DNA of 64,000 bases from Xanthomonas prunicola (GTDB lineage Bacteria; Pseudomonadota; Gammaproteobacteria; Xanthomonadales; Xanthomonadaceae), in assembly GCF_002846205.1 (NCBI RefSeq), contig NZ_PHKV01000001.1, forward strand, positions 1-64,000. The letters run 5' to 3'. Below the pieces are notes generated by a model. It saw only the letters and a list, made by a program, of their open reading frames with translations. It did no database searches and had not been told where the DNA came from. A program made the translations under genes and the position numbers. This document shows, piece after piece, positions 26,326-35,745 of this stretch; within the stretch, counting starts at the first letter, position 1, and each line of letters opens with the position of its first letter.

Positions 26326-26868
26326 ATGGGTGCAGCAAGCTATTCGAGCGCGAGAGGGTACACCGCAGTCCAGTTGCTCATCGTGATGGCGATCATCGGA
26401 ATCGGTGCAGCCATTGGTATGCCAAGCTTCAAAAGCCTCATCGAATGGCAGCGAGCGACCACACGCGTCCACGTGCTGACCGCACATCTTGCGATGGCCA
26501 GAAGTTCCGCCATTACACAGGGCGAGCCTGTCAGCATTTGCCCCTCTACGGACGGGGCTCGTTGCCGAACAGATCGCGACTGGAGCAGTGGCTGGATCCT
26601 CTTCAAGGACCCGGAGCGGAGCGGGCAGCCGCCAAGCGGCGCATCCGTCATCAGAGTGGAGCATGCCTCCTCCACCGACGGCCTCGACATCACCAGCACC
26701 GTCGGAAGATCAATCGTTCGCTTCCTGCCGAACGGCCGCAGCAGCGGCACGAACATCACCATCAGCTTATGCAGCAAGGCTCGGCGACTCGCTGACGTAG
26801 TAGTCAACAACTCGGGAAGAGCACGTACCGTCCGCTACACCAGTTCTGTGAGCTGCATGGCCAGATAA
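26326..26868 (+). CDS. GspH/FimT-like type IV pseudopilin with Gln in place of Glu5
   Basis: 180 residues; ATG 26326 has AAGGAG 8 bases upstream. A short leader (MGAASYSSARG) ends in Gly at the prepilin cleavage site. The mature N-terminus is YTAVQLLIVMAIIGIGAAIG, a pilin hydrophobic helix, but position 5 is Gln (codon CAG) instead of the near-universal Glu. The rest has a FimT/GspH-like layout with cysteines and a C-terminal VSCMAR. It stands alone, divergent from uvrB and 0.2 kb from the pilE end of the minor-pilin operon. Likely a minor pilin or DNA-uptake pseudopilin. Confidence 0.85.
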   Translation: MGAASYSSARGYTAVQLLIVMAIIGIGAAIGMPSFKSLIEWQRATTRVHVLTAHLAMARSSAITQGEPVSICPSTDGARCRTDRDWSSGWILFKDPERSGQPPSGASVIRVEHASSTDGLDITSTVGRSIVRFLPNGRSSGTNITISLCSKARRLADVVVNNSGRARTVRYTSSVSCMAR

Positions 26869-26874
26869 AAAGGC

Positions 26875-26910
26875 AAACAAAAAGCCGCGACACGTCGCGG
26901 CTTTTTGTTT
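26875..26910. terminator. Bidirectional intrinsic terminator
   Basis: Perfect 16-bp stem (AAACAAAAAGCCGCGA and its complement) with loop CACG. The flanking T-runs serve the FimT-like gene on the plus strand and tRNA-Asn on the minus strand. Confidence 0.92.
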
Positions 26911-26915
26911 CATCT

Positions 26916-26992
26916 TGGCGCCCGAAGTTGGACTCGAACCAACGACCCCCTGATTAACAGTCAAGTGCTCTAACCGGCTGAGCTATTCGGGC
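26916..26992 (-). tRNA. tRNA-Asn(GTT)
   Basis: 77 bases on the minus strand. Acceptor GCCCGAA/TTCGGGC, anticodon loop CTGTTAA giving GTT (Asn), T loop TTCGAGT, encoded CCA at 26916-26918. A strong terminator follows at once. Confidence 0.95.
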
Positions 26993-27044
26993 GGGGAGGC
27001 GTATTCTAGACGCAACTTTGCAGCAGCGCAACACCTAGCACAGG

Positions 27045-27494
27045 CTACCAGCAGCCTGGATTGGCAGTCGCACTCGGCGTCTTCACCCCTGCCTGGTTCA
27101 ACGTCAGCGTGCCGCACTTGTCCTTGGCCTGATTGCCCTGAGGCCCAGCGGTCAAGGTGAAGGTCGACTGCGTGGTCGCGAGCGTGATGCTGTATTGCGC
27201 TGTACCGCCCTCGCGCGGCGACTGGATGGTCGTCGACCCGTTTCCGAACTTGAAACTGGCATAGGTGTTGTTAGTCGTATGCGAGCGTTCCAACAACTGC
27301 GAGTATTCGACCAGGTCGGCCTTGGCCTGCGCTCGGCGAGACTTGCGAACATGGTCGGCGTAAGACGGGTAGGCGACAGCCGCCAAGATGCCGATGATCG
27401 CGACGACGATCATCAACTCGATCAAGGTAAAGCCACCGGCGCCGGCACGCTGGCGAAGTTGTCTAGACAGGGAGCGCGAGAGGTCTAAGGGCAT
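27045..27494 (-). CDS. pilE: Type IV minor pilin PilE
   Basis: About 149 residues. ATG 27494 is preceded by GGAG at proper spacing; a TTG at 27500 is possible. A leader of ~21 residues ends AGAGG, then [22 protein letters not shown] with Glu5. The globular part has two C-terminal cysteines (DKCGTL and PGCW) forming the usual D-region. It is the last gene of the fimT-pilV-pilW-pilX-pilY1-pilE operon, 12 bases after pilY1. Minor pilins prime pilus assembly and carry PilY1 to the tip. Confidence 0.92.
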   Translation of the reverse strand: MPLDLSRSLSRQLRQRAGAGGFTLIELMIVVAIIGILAAVAYPSYADHVRKSRRAQAKADLVEYSQLLERSHTTNNTYASFKFGNGSTTIQSPREGGTAQYSITLATTQSTFTLTAGPQGNQAKDKCGTLTLNQAGVKTPSATANPGCW

Positions 27495-27506
27495 TGACAA
27501 TCTCCG

Positions 27507-30500
27507 TTACTGAAGCTGGCGCCAGGACTGGCGGCCGCAAGGATAAGGGACATACATGGGCGCGGCACCGGCTACGCTGACGATCATCCAGCAGCCCGAA
27601 CCTGCAGGAACAGTAGGCGCCGCAGAACCATCCTTGGGATTGACCTTAGGCTCGAGCCTGGGCACGACCGACACACCCACGTCCTTGACCGGCGCATTGC
27701 CGCCAGTATTGAGCGAAATGCCAGCCGAACCGGTAGCAAGCGTGGAGCCACCAATCCCCCCCATTCGCACGCCGGATAGGGCTCCGACGCCGGTTCGCGG
27801 ATTTAATCCGAACAACCAGTTCACACCATCGGTACTGCACCCGCTGCTGATCGCGAGCGGCGAGTAGGTGGGCATGAACAGAATTCCTGAAACGAGTTCG
27901 GGATAGCCCACAAATCGCTCACCGGCAGGCAGATCCACATACCAGCCAAGTGCCAGGGCGGGAGCAGTCCCCTGCTGCAGCGATCGAGTGGTAGCGGAGG
28001 CGCCAGTACTGACCGAGTATGGAGTCAGGTTCGTCCTTGTGAGAGTTGAGGAAAGCACGCCATCCACCTGATCCGTGAAGCCATACAAACTCTGCGTCTG
28101 CAGCGCGGAACTCGCCAGGTTGTCTTTATTAAACGAGAAACTGCCCGTGCCGAACAAAACCAGCACCCCTCCATTCTCGCCGGAAGCGGCCTGCAGCCCA
28201 CCAGTGATCGGCTGACGATAGTTTAGACCACCTTCGGAATAAATCCCGGTCGTGAACGCGGGGACGGTTACTGACGTTGCGGTCGAAGTGAGATCGAACT
28301 TCCAAATTGCTCCGCGAAGATCGGCCGCATAGACGGTATCGGCATATCCATCACGCGTGCGAGCTGGCTTATTGGTAGTCGGGTCGATCGTCAGATTATC
28401 GATGCGATCCAGTACAATAAGATTGCCGAGCCCGTTATTGCCGCTGATTGAAGTCCCCGCCTCAGTTGCCTCAATCATCCGAATCGTCGGTGTGGAGTTG
28501 GTTCCGATATCGACAACGAACAGCACCGCCTTCCCACTGGCGCTAGAATAACCATTACCAAAGATTGCCTTCCAGCTGACCGTCCCATTGGACGCGCGCA
28601 CAGGGACGATGACGGGCTTGCCGAGCACATGCCCGATGTTCGCGCGCACAGCGGCATCGCCAGCAAGATCGTTGATCTCCCAGAGACGGCTACCGGCACC
28701 GAAGCTTGCGGGATTGCTAACGTCTAGTGCGAAGACACCCCGACCCCCTGCACCCGTGGTGCCGACCAGCGTCGTCTGCCAGGCGTTGTTGTAGTAGGTA
28801 TCTCCTACGGCAATCGGACCATCGACAAAATAACGATGCTCAAAATTGAGCAACGTAGACGACTTAGTGGCTTGGTACGGAAGCAACAAATTTCCCATGT
28901 GGCCATAGGAAGTTGCCGGCACATACGCAAAGCGCTCGCGGCCACCACTTCCGGTAACGGCACCAGTGATGTCGATGCCGCCATCGAAAGCATGCAGCAT
29001 GCCATCGTTGGCTCCTGCATACACCATATAGCTTTTGTTGCGCTTGCTATTCAGGTAGTTGGTATAGCTAGTCCCAAGCGTGCCGCCCAGGCTACGATAT
29101 CCGTAGTCATCGACCGGGGCACTGATCACCGGTGTGGAATTGACGATATCGCCGAGCACAGTACTCCGATCGCGTAGCTTGCCGCCCTGCTGAACTTCGC
29201 CGCTGCGGTCGCCCAGCAGATAATTGGCTGCAGTCGGGGCGGTTGCACCAAGACTGGTCAGGTCTGACTCAGAGCAAAGCGACTGACTGGGATACAACGT
29301 CTTAGACAGACTGCATAGACCGCTTAAGCTGATGGTAGTGCCATCGAGCTTTCGCACGTTGCTGCCATCATTGAAGTACACATTACGCGCACTTGCAGTT
29401 GGCATTTGCGCAGCTGCCTCCCAGAGCGGCGTAAAGCGCGCCTCGCGCGTATCCGGATCGACAGAGACACTATTGGCCTTCAGCGTACTGGACCAATCCG
29501 TGGCGTTGTTCTTGATCTGGTACTCAGGAGTGACGGTCAACGAGCCTGCACCGATGCGCGCACCTGTCAACGCAAGGGTGCCAGACGGCGAGTTGGGGGC
29601 ACTGGCAGCCGACAGCACGCGGCGCATGGCACTGGTCACTTCATCAGGACTCTTGGCGTTGATAAACTGACCACGACTATTGACCGTGGCGTGCCATAGC
29701 TCGTCAATGACACGACCATCGTCAGAAGTTACCGGATTTCCATTTCCAGTCCAGTCTGGGGCATTGGCGTAGGGGTCATCTGTAGCCGCTTGATTGACCT
29801 CATAGATATTCCCCTGCGCGCCTAATGTGATCGCATAGAAGTTCATATGCAGATCTTTCTGGCAGTCCAAACGCTTCCAATCCGCAGATGTCTTGGCGAG
29901 CGTCGCGCACTTTTCGTCCACAGGCACCAGCCCAGCCGGGAAGCCCGGCCCTGTCACTAGTGGCGTAGAAGCCCCTGAATAATAACTCGCAGCGATGTCA
30001 GCGATTGTATCGCTGTAACTATCAGCGAACGGCACGATGGGGAAATCCACCGTACCAGTGGAATCGGCATTGCCATAGCCAGTGACCGAATTGTTCTTAG
30101 TCGTGTACCCATCAGTAAATAGCATGCCGCCATTCTTCTGACATGCGCGCACCACCGGAGCTCCGTCCCCCGTCCGCCTAAATTGTTGACCCAAATAATC
30201 GATGGCCGCGCGATTTGGCGTGCCACCACTCGGCCTGAGACGATAAATTTGCTGAAATAAAGCCTCACGCGAATCATCGTTCGTGACATCATACATGGTC
30301 GGCTGAGCCAAATTATTGATTGTGAAATAACCGACCCGCATATTTTCAATGCCGGTCAATGCTCGCGACTCGGAGCCAATGATCGAGAGAATACGATTCC
30401 GGTGATATTGAAACCAATTAGCAAAATTTTGTTTGGCGTCATTATAAGCAGACGTATTAGCAGCGGAATAATTGCTCCGCAATATTTGATATCGCCGCAT

Positions 30501-31412
30501 ATTGCACCCCGGGCCGCATGCATTTGCGATAATTGGCCGATTGGAGTCGTTAGTCAGGTATCCTGCGGGCGCCGGGGCGGCGGCAGGCAAATAGAACGTT
30601 GCAGGGACGTAGGAGATTTGCACCGAACAATTTGCAGCCACCTGGGCATTAAAGCTAAGAGTTGACCAAAGTCCATTCGTGCCCGGCAGGCCATTTGAGT
30701 TGTTGGTATTGCACGCCCTAGCATTACCGCCCGTGCGATAGCGCGTCCCAGAAGGAATCGTCATTCCAATTAAAAACCGAAATGAACTATCGCTATTAAC
30801 CTCTCTACTTACTCCAAGATTAACGGCAGTGTCGTAGCGGCTCATGCTTATCGTGCCGTCTTCCCAATAAACATCGGGGTCACGTGAATCCGCTCGAGCA
30901 CTGCCAAAATCGGCCTGCGGCCATAAGCCCTTATTAGCATCATCGCCTTTGGATAGACTCCACGGTTCGTACTTGATATTCGGATCGAAATAATTAGCGT
31001 TATATGCTGGCGATCTTGCAAAACCAAATTGATCAATCGGCGGAAGAGCCACACCCGGACTATATGACGAATTATACAAGGGAAAAGGAAATAAATACAC
31101 GTAACAGTCGACAAAACCATTACAGTCGGAACCATTATTAAAAAAACTTCCATCGGCGTTAAAGAAGCTGGAATTGACACTATTCCATTGCAGCCGCCCA
31201 TCACCGCCTTTGAAAATACGCTCGAACGTCATTGAGTTCGAATCATCCACCGTCATAATAAATGCTGGCGCGACCGGACTGCCATTATTAAGTGGACCCT
31301 GTGCCAACTTTTCCTGACCCTGCGCCGCGATCAGGTTGTATACGAAGTAACCGCTCATCGCGATCAGGACGATGACGGAGGCGATAGCGGTTCGAACGGT
31401 GCGACGCGACAT
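27507..31412 (-). CDS. pilY1: Type IV pilus tip-associated adhesin PilY1
   Basis: About 1301 residues from ATG 31412, with GAGG 8 bases upstream and 10 bases after pilX. The hydrophobic signal segment (AIASVIVLIAMSGYFVYNLIAA) is followed by a von Willebrand A-like region with MTVDDSNSM, a DxSxS metal site. The C-terminal half carries the PilC/PilY1 beta-propeller (YMVYAGANDGMLHAFDGG; ADLRGAIWKFDLTS). PilY1 promotes pilus extension and surface sensing or adhesion. The 5' third (about 30000-31200) is clearly AT-richer than the rest and than its neighbours, suggesting allelic exchange of the variable N-terminal domain. Confidence 0.93.
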   Translation of the reverse strand: MSRRTVRTAIASVIVLIAMSGYFVYNLIAAQGQEKLAQGPLNNGSPVAPAFIMTVDDSNSMTFERIFKGGDGRLQWNSVNSSFFNADGSFFNNGSDCNGFVDCYVYLFPFPLYNSSYSPGVALPPIDQFGFARSPAYNANYFDPNIKYEPWSLSKGDDANKGLWPQADFGSARADSRDPDVYWEDGTISMSRYDTAVNLGVSREVNSDSSFRFLIGMTIPSGTRYRTGGNARACNTNNSNGLPGTNGLWSTLSFNAQVAANCSVQISYVPATFYLPAAAPAPAGYLTNDSNRPIIANACGPGCNMRRYQILRSNYSAANTSAYNDAKQNFANWFQYHRNRILSIIGSESRALTGIENMRVGYFTINNLAQPTMYDVTNDDSREALFQQIYRLRPSGGTPNRAAIDYLGQQFRRTGDGAPVVRACQKNGGMLFTDGYTTKNNSVTGYGNADSTGTVDFPIVPFADSYSDTIADIAASYYSGASTPLVTGPGFPAGLVPVDEKCATLAKTSADWKRLDCQKDLHMNFYAITLGAQGNIYEVNQAATDDPYANAPDWTGNGNPVTSDDGRVIDELWHATVNSRGQFINAKSPDEVTSAMRRVLSAASAPNSPSGTLALTGARIGAGSLTVTPEYQIKNNATDWSSTLKANSVSVDPDTREARFTPLWEAAAQMPTASARNVYFNDGSNVRKLDGTTISLSGLCSLSKTLYPSQSLCSESDLTSLGATAPTAANYLLGDRSGEVQQGGKLRDRSTVLGDIVNSTPVISAPVDDYGYRSLGGTLGTSYTNYLNSKRNKSYMVYAGANDGMLHAFDGGIDITGAVTGSGGRERFAYVPATSYGHMGNLLLPYQATKSSTLLNFEHRYFVDGPIAVGDTYYNNAWQTTLVGTTGAGGRGVFALDVSNPASFGAGSRLWEINDLAGDAAVRANIGHVLGKPVIVPVRASNGTVSWKAIFGNGYSSASGKAVLFVVDIGTNSTPTIRMIEATEAGTSISGNNGLGNLIVLDRIDNLTIDPTTNKPARTRDGYADTVYAADLRGAIWKFDLTSTATSVTVPAFTTGIYSEGGLNYRQPITGGLQAASGENGGVLVLFGTGSFSFNKDNLASSALQTQSLYGFTDQVDGVLSSTLTRTNLTPYSVSTGASATTRSLQQGTAPALALGWYVDLPAGERFVGYPELVSGILFMPTYSPLAISSGCSTDGVNWLFGLNPRTGVGALSGVRMGGIGGSTLATGSAGISLNTGGNAPVKDVGVSVVPRLEPKVNPKDGSAAPTVPAGSGCWMIVSVAGAAPMYVPYPCGRQSWRQLQ

Positions 31413-31422
31413 GCTCACGGCC

Positions 31423-31932
31423 TCAAAGCTTGAAGATGGAATCGATCGCCGCCGACGAAGATGCATCCGTCGTCGCATCGTTGGCGAAGGTGGTGATTTG
31501 ATATACAGGAGTTACAGGATCTACCGTATCGCCCATCGCGAGCGAGCCGCCACCGATAATGCACGAGTCGATGCGCCGCACATTGACCGCCTGGTTCACC
31601 GACACGGCCTTATTACGCGCCCAAGCCACCGGATCGAATGCGGTATCGCAGTTTTGCTGGATATCCGTGTCGACCAACGTTGCGTCGCTGGGAGCACTCT
31701 TGCGATTGGCGATGGCTTCAATCGCCCGCTCGCTCCTACGCGTCACGCCCTCGGCATTCTGGAAGGCGATGTTGGTCACCAGATAATTGGACGCCATTTT
31801 TTCCTGCATACCTGCCACCTGCATGCCGGCGATCCCGATCAACGCCAGCAGGATCAACATGATCAAGGCAACATAGAGCACTGCCCCACGGGGGCGGGAG
31901 GGCATTGGGCGGCGGCGAGCGACTGCATTCAT
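31423..31932 (-). CDS. pilX: Type IV pilus assembly protein PilX
   Basis: 169 residues. The N-terminal PilX motif RGAVLYVALIMLILLALIGIAGMQ is followed by EKMASNYLVTNIAFQNAEG, standard for PilX. It lacks the Glu5 of classical pilins, as usual for PilX (GspK-like role). It is 3 bases downstream of pilW and 10 bases upstream of pilY1. Confidence 0.93.
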   Translation of the reverse strand: MNAVARRRPMPSRPRGAVLYVALIMLILLALIGIAGMQVAGMQEKMASNYLVTNIAFQNAEGVTRRSERAIEAIANRKSAPSDATLVDTDIQQNCDTAFDPVAWARNKAVSVNQAVNVRRIDSCIIGGGSLAMGDTVDPVTPVYQITTFANDATTDASSSAAIDSIFKL

Positions 31933-31935
31933 TGG

Positions 31936-33102
31936 TCAATTTCCGAACAGGCGATTGCGTAAGGCGATCGTGGATTCGTAAGTCATTCGGTAACGGCCAT
32001 CCGTCTGGGTGGGCGGCGCAAACGAGACGCCCAGCGCACTGGGATAACTCACTGCAGTTGCCGGGCGTTCGGCGGTAGAAGTTGTAGGACTGCGCGCCAG
32101 GATGCCAACCTGGACTTGCCCAACCCGTCTCCACTGTCCCGCTGCGGTGGAATCAGTCTTAACAGAGACGTCGCTCGCGATCGCCTGGGTGCTGATGTTT
32201 CCCAACGGCGGCGAGGTATTGGATATGTTCGCAGTCTGATCGAGCCCGAACAGCAACTGCATGTTCTCGATCCCTTCGACCAGCTCTTCCGGCGTACCGT
32301 AATCGTCAACGCCATTGGACCGTGCGCGCATCAGTGCCGGCTCGCCTGAAGTAGCAGATGTGCCGACGTAATACACCAGCGACTCGGCACGGTAGATCAT
32401 GGCCTGGCCGCTTGGGCGTGTGGAGTAATTGGACAAATTGGTCCCGGTGGCAGTGACCTTGCCGCTGGCATAAGTGCCTTTGAATACCGTGGCATGAGCG
32501 CAGTCCGCAACTCCGAACACGTTCGGCGCCGCTTGCCCACCTTCCGTCAGACGCAGTCCGGCGGCGGCATCGAAGCCCACGACGCTATCGCTGCCGGTGG
32601 TCAACGCCTTGATCGGCACGCCTTCCGGGGCCAGGTAACGCAAAACCAAGATATCGCTGCCGCCCCGAGGGTTGAGCTTTGTAATCGCAGCAGGCAGATC
32701 CGCCGGCACTGCCCATGTATCTCCAAGGGTCAGCGTGCCGGGCGGCTTGGTGTTAGGCGCCTCGTAGCCTTGCACACTAATGCTGAAATCCAGCGGATGA
32801 CCTGAACCACTGACCGCGCCGGTATTGATGGCCGGATCCCCTTCCCCGCGCACAAAATGCGCTTGGTCGTTGACGCAACCGAAATGCCCGGCCATGCGGA
32901 TGTCGCGCTGGAGGAAATCCATCGCGAAACGTCCGTTTTCCTGCGCACGCGCACTACCTTCGGCCAACATCGATGCGGTACGCGAGGCAGAAAAGACCTG
33001 GATGACTCCCAGCATCAGCACCAGGCCGATGACCATGGCGATCATCATCTCCACCAGGCTGATGCCGGCAGCAGCGCGTTGGTTAGAAAAACGTCGCGTC
33101 AT
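31936..33102 (-). CDS. pilW: Type IV pilus assembly protein PilW
   Basis: 388 residues. The prepilin site AAAG is followed by ISLVEMMIAMVIGLVLMLGVIQVF, then ENGRFAMDFLQRDIRMAGHFGC, typical of PilW. The long C-terminal part is of GspJ-like minor pilin type. Its start overlaps the pilV stop by 4 bases. It acts with PilV, PilX, FimT and PilY1 in the pilus-tip priming complex. Confidence 0.93.
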   Translation of the reverse strand: MTRRFSNQRAAAGISLVEMMIAMVIGLVLMLGVIQVFSASRTASMLAEGSARAQENGRFAMDFLQRDIRMAGHFGCVNDQAHFVRGEGDPAINTGAVSGSGHPLDFSISVQGYEAPNTKPPGTLTLGDTWAVPADLPAAITKLNPRGGSDILVLRYLAPEGVPIKALTTGSDSVVGFDAAAGLRLTEGGQAAPNVFGVADCAHATVFKGTYASGKVTATGTNLSNYSTRPSGQAMIYRAESLVYYVGTSATSGEPALMRARSNGVDDYGTPEELVEGIENMQLLFGLDQTANISNTSPPLGNISTQAIASDVSVKTDSTAAGQWRRVGQVQVGILARSPTTSTAERPATAVSYPSALGVSFAPPTQTDGRYRMTYESTIALRNRLFGN

Positions 33103-33575
33103 AGCTGCGATACCAGGGTGAAGGTAGTCTGGGCGTTGGGATTATTGGCATCCCAACGCTGATCCCCCCAGCTGATGCCAACGGTGACCTGTCCGTTATT
33201 ATTGAGAACGGTTGCACTTGCGCCTTCGCCCAATGCGCGCACGACCTGGCATTTCCAACGCAAGATATTGTCAGCAATGGCCACGCTCCCGAGAGGCCGG
33301 CTGCAGCTGGCTGCAGTCACAGTGTTTGCGGAAAAGGTGGCATCGGTATACCAGGCAGACTGGAAGCGGTTGCTTCGCATCTGGTCCATCAAGTCATACG
33401 CCAGGTTGGTCGCCTGGGTACGGTAGTTGGAACTCTGCACGAACCGTACATTGGCCGTTTGCAACAGCGCAAAGCCGAGCAAGCCAAATGCGAGAACGAT
33501 GATGGCGATCAACACCTCAAGCAGGCTGAATCCCTTGGTGCGAGAGGGCGAAATGAAGGGACGGAGACGCATCAT
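33099..33575 (-). CDS. pilV: Type IV pilus modification protein PilV
   Basis: 158 residues from ATG 33575, which overlaps the preceding fimT stop (ATGA); longer in-frame starts run into fimT and are unlikely. The leader SPSRTKG precedes FSLLEVLIAIIVLAFGLLGFALLQ, the PilV consensus, then QATNLAYDLMDQMRSNR. It is translationally coupled to fimT and pilW. Confidence 0.93.
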   Translation of the reverse strand: MMRLRPFISPSRTKGFSLLEVLIAIIVLAFGLLGFALLQTANVRFVQSSNYRTQATNLAYDLMDQMRSNRFQSAWYTDATFSANTVTAASCSRPLGSVAIADNILRWKCQVVRALGEGASATVLNNNGQVTVGISWGDQRWDANNPNAQTTFTLVSQL

Positions 33576-34087
33576 TGGCAGGCGCTCTTCTGAGACGTGA
33601 TCTGGCCGGCAGCATTGACGAACAGGGTGCGACGCAGCGCCTGCCCATCGCAGGTCACCGGCTGCAGCGTGATCTGTTGGTTGGTGGACGCGACCCTGCG
33701 CCCCCGCCCATCGAAAGCAATCACGGCGCCAGACGGCCCGGTACTGGTCAGCGATGCGTCGATCGCGACGAAGCGCAGGACCGTATCGCCAGTTTTGAAT
33801 GCGCCATCGCCATCTGTATCGGCCCAGGCCAGCATTCCTGCACCCCAGTTGTCGTCGCACGCGGTCCCGGACGCGCTGCCGCAGACACCGCCGCCACGGC
33901 GATTCCGAATGGCCTCACTGCGCGCCACCGATAGCAAACCGAGGGTCTCGTTGGCGCTGCTCGCGACTCGATTGGAGCGAAGCGTTCCGCGGAAGCTGGG
34001 AAAAGCAATGGTGAGCAGGATCGCCAGCACGACGATCGTGATCATGAGTTCCACGAGTGTAAAGCCGGCAGATCGGCGAAAAGACAT
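33572..34087 (-). CDS. fimT: Type IV pseudopilin FimT/FimU
   Basis: 171 residues. The short leader MSFRRSAG precedes FTLVELMITIVVLAILLTIAFP with Glu5 present. It has a GspH/FimT body with LGLLSVARSEAIRNRRG and cysteine pairs. First gene of the minor-pilin operon; the 169 bases upstream (34088-34256) presumably hold its promoter, though I could not assign boxes. Confidence 0.93.
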   Translation of the reverse strand: MSFRRSAGFTLVELMITIVVLAILLTIAFPSFRGTLRSNRVASSANETLGLLSVARSEAIRNRRGGGVCGSASGTACDDNWGAGMLAWADTDGDGAFKTGDTVLRFVAIDASLTSTGPSGAVIAFDGRGRRVASTNQQITLQPVTCDGQALRRTLFVNAAGQITSQKSACQ

Positions 34088-34256
34088 TGAACGCTCCCCA
34101 GCGTGACGTGTGCAAGATGCTATGCCCGCCCCCTAGCAACAAGCACAAGGGGGACGAACGGTTGTTTCAGGGTCACCGACGTATGCGTCAGACGATCTTT
34201 CCGGCAAATTACCTTCCCCCACCACTTTTCGGCCAGAGCTTGGAGATTCTTGAGCC

Positions 34257-35642
34257 CTAGGTCGCCACCCGATAACAAGGCCGGTAGTCCCCCGAGATCT
34301 TCATCCGCCGTTGCTCGACGAAGCCACGCAGAAGGTCGTCCAGGGCCTGCATGATCTCGGGATCGCCGTGGATTTCGAAGGGGCCGAATTCCTCGATGCG
34401 GCGCATGCCATCCTCCTTCACATTGCCGGCGACAATGCCGGAGAAGGCGCGGCGCAGGTCGGCGGCCAGGGCGGGTGCCGGGCGACCGTGATGCAGGTCC
34501 AGCGCGGCCATCGCCTCGTGGCTGGGCTCGAACGGTTGCTGGTACTCGAGCGGAATGTGCACCGACCAGTTGAAGTAGTACGAGTCCTTTTGGTCCTTGC
34601 GGTGCGCGCGCACCTCGTGGACCCCTTCGGCCATGCGACGCGCCACGGCGACCGGGTCGCCGACGATGATCTCGTAGCGCGAGGCAGCTGCATCGCCGAG
34701 GGTCAGGCGGATGAAGCGGTCGATCTGCTCGAAGTACGGCGCGGCGATGGTCGGGCCGGTGAGGATCAGCGGGAATGGCAGGGCTGCATTTTCTTCGCGC
34801 AACAGGATGCCTAGCAGATAGAGAATTTCTTCTGCCGTGCCGACGCCGCCTGGGAACACCAGAATGCCATGACCGATGCGAACGAAGGCTTCGAGGCGCT
34901 TCTCGATGTCCGGCATGATCACCAGATGGTTGACGATCGGGTTCGGCGATTCGGCGGCGATGATGCCGGGCTCGGTAACGCCGATGTAGCGGGTGTTGTG
35001 TTTGCGCTGCTTGGCATGCGCGATGGTGGCGCCCTTCATGGGGCCCTTCATCGCGCCCGGGCCACAGCCGGTGCAGATATCCAGCCCACGCAGGCCGAGT
35101 TCATAGCCGACCTGCTTGGTGTACAGGTATTCGTCGCGCGAAATGGAATGCCCTCCCCAGCACACGACCAGATTCGGATCCAACGGCTGCAGGATGCGTG
35201 CATTGCGCAGCTGACCGAACACGGCATTGGTGATGCCCTCGCTGCTATCGAGATCGGCGCGTTGCGCTTCGAGTTCGATGGCCATGTAGGCGAGATCGCG
35301 CACCACGGCGAACAGCAGCTCGGCCACACCGCGGATGATTTCGCCATCGACGAACGCCATCGCCGGCGCGTTGGTCAGATCGATGCGAATGCCGCGATCC
35401 TGCTGGTTCACCTGGATGTCGAAATCCGGATACAGATCGCGCGCGGCGCGCGGGTCGTCCGATGCGCTGCCGCTGGTCAGCACGGCCAGCGCACAGCGGC
35501 GCAACAGCTCATGCATGCCACCGCTGGATGCATCACGCAGCCTGGCCACTTCCGCCTTGGACAACACATCCAGGCCACCACGCGGGTAGATCCGCGCATC
35601 CACCACCGGCAGCGCCCGTGCTGCCGTACTGCTGAGTTCCAT
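34257..35642 (-). CDS. ppnN: Nucleotide 5'-monophosphate nucleosidase PpnN (LOG family)
   Basis: 461 residues, close to E. coli PpnN. An N-terminal extension precedes a central LOG/Rossmann domain with GPGAMKGPMKGATIAH and the signature FPGGVGTAEEI, and the C-terminal domain is of the DUF3412 type. PpnN cleaves purine and pyrimidine monophosphates to base and ribose-5-phosphate and is activated by (p)ppGpp in E. coli. ATG 35642 has CAGGAG upstream. Confidence 0.92.
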   Translation of the reverse strand: MELSSTAARALPVVDARIYPRGGLDVLSKAEVARLRDASSGGMHELLRRCALAVLTSGSASDDPRAARDLYPDFDIQVNQQDRGIRIDLTNAPAMAFVDGEIIRGVAELLFAVVRDLAYMAIELEAQRADLDSSEGITNAVFGQLRNARILQPLDPNLVVCWGGHSISRDEYLYTKQVGYELGLRGLDICTGCGPGAMKGPMKGATIAHAKQRKHNTRYIGVTEPGIIAAESPNPIVNHLVIMPDIEKRLEAFVRIGHGILVFPGGVGTAEEILYLLGILLREENAALPFPLILTGPTIAAPYFEQIDRFIRLTLGDAAASRYEIIVGDPVAVARRMAEGVHEVRAHRKDQKDSYYFNWSVHIPLEYQQPFEPSHEAMAALDLHHGRPAPALAADLRRAFSGIVAGNVKEDGMRRIEEFGPFEIHGDPEIMQALDDLLRGFVEQRRMKISGDYRPCYRVAT

Positions 35643-35694
35643 AGCATGCTCCTGTCGTCTACACAGAACTTTAGCGTACTCACCCGCACAAAAG

Positions 35695-35723
35695 AAAACG
35701 GCCGGGAGACCCCGGCCGTTTTT
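35695..35723 (-). terminator. Intrinsic terminator after the TonB receptor
   Basis: A 12-bp stem AAAACGGCCGGG/CCCGGCCGTTTT with a 4-base loop lies 23 bases after the receptor stop, followed by T-rich sequence on the minus strand. The symmetric T-run could also act on the plus strand. Confidence 0.9.
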
Positions 35724-35745
35724 GCTGCTTACTTCTCAAGTTGCT

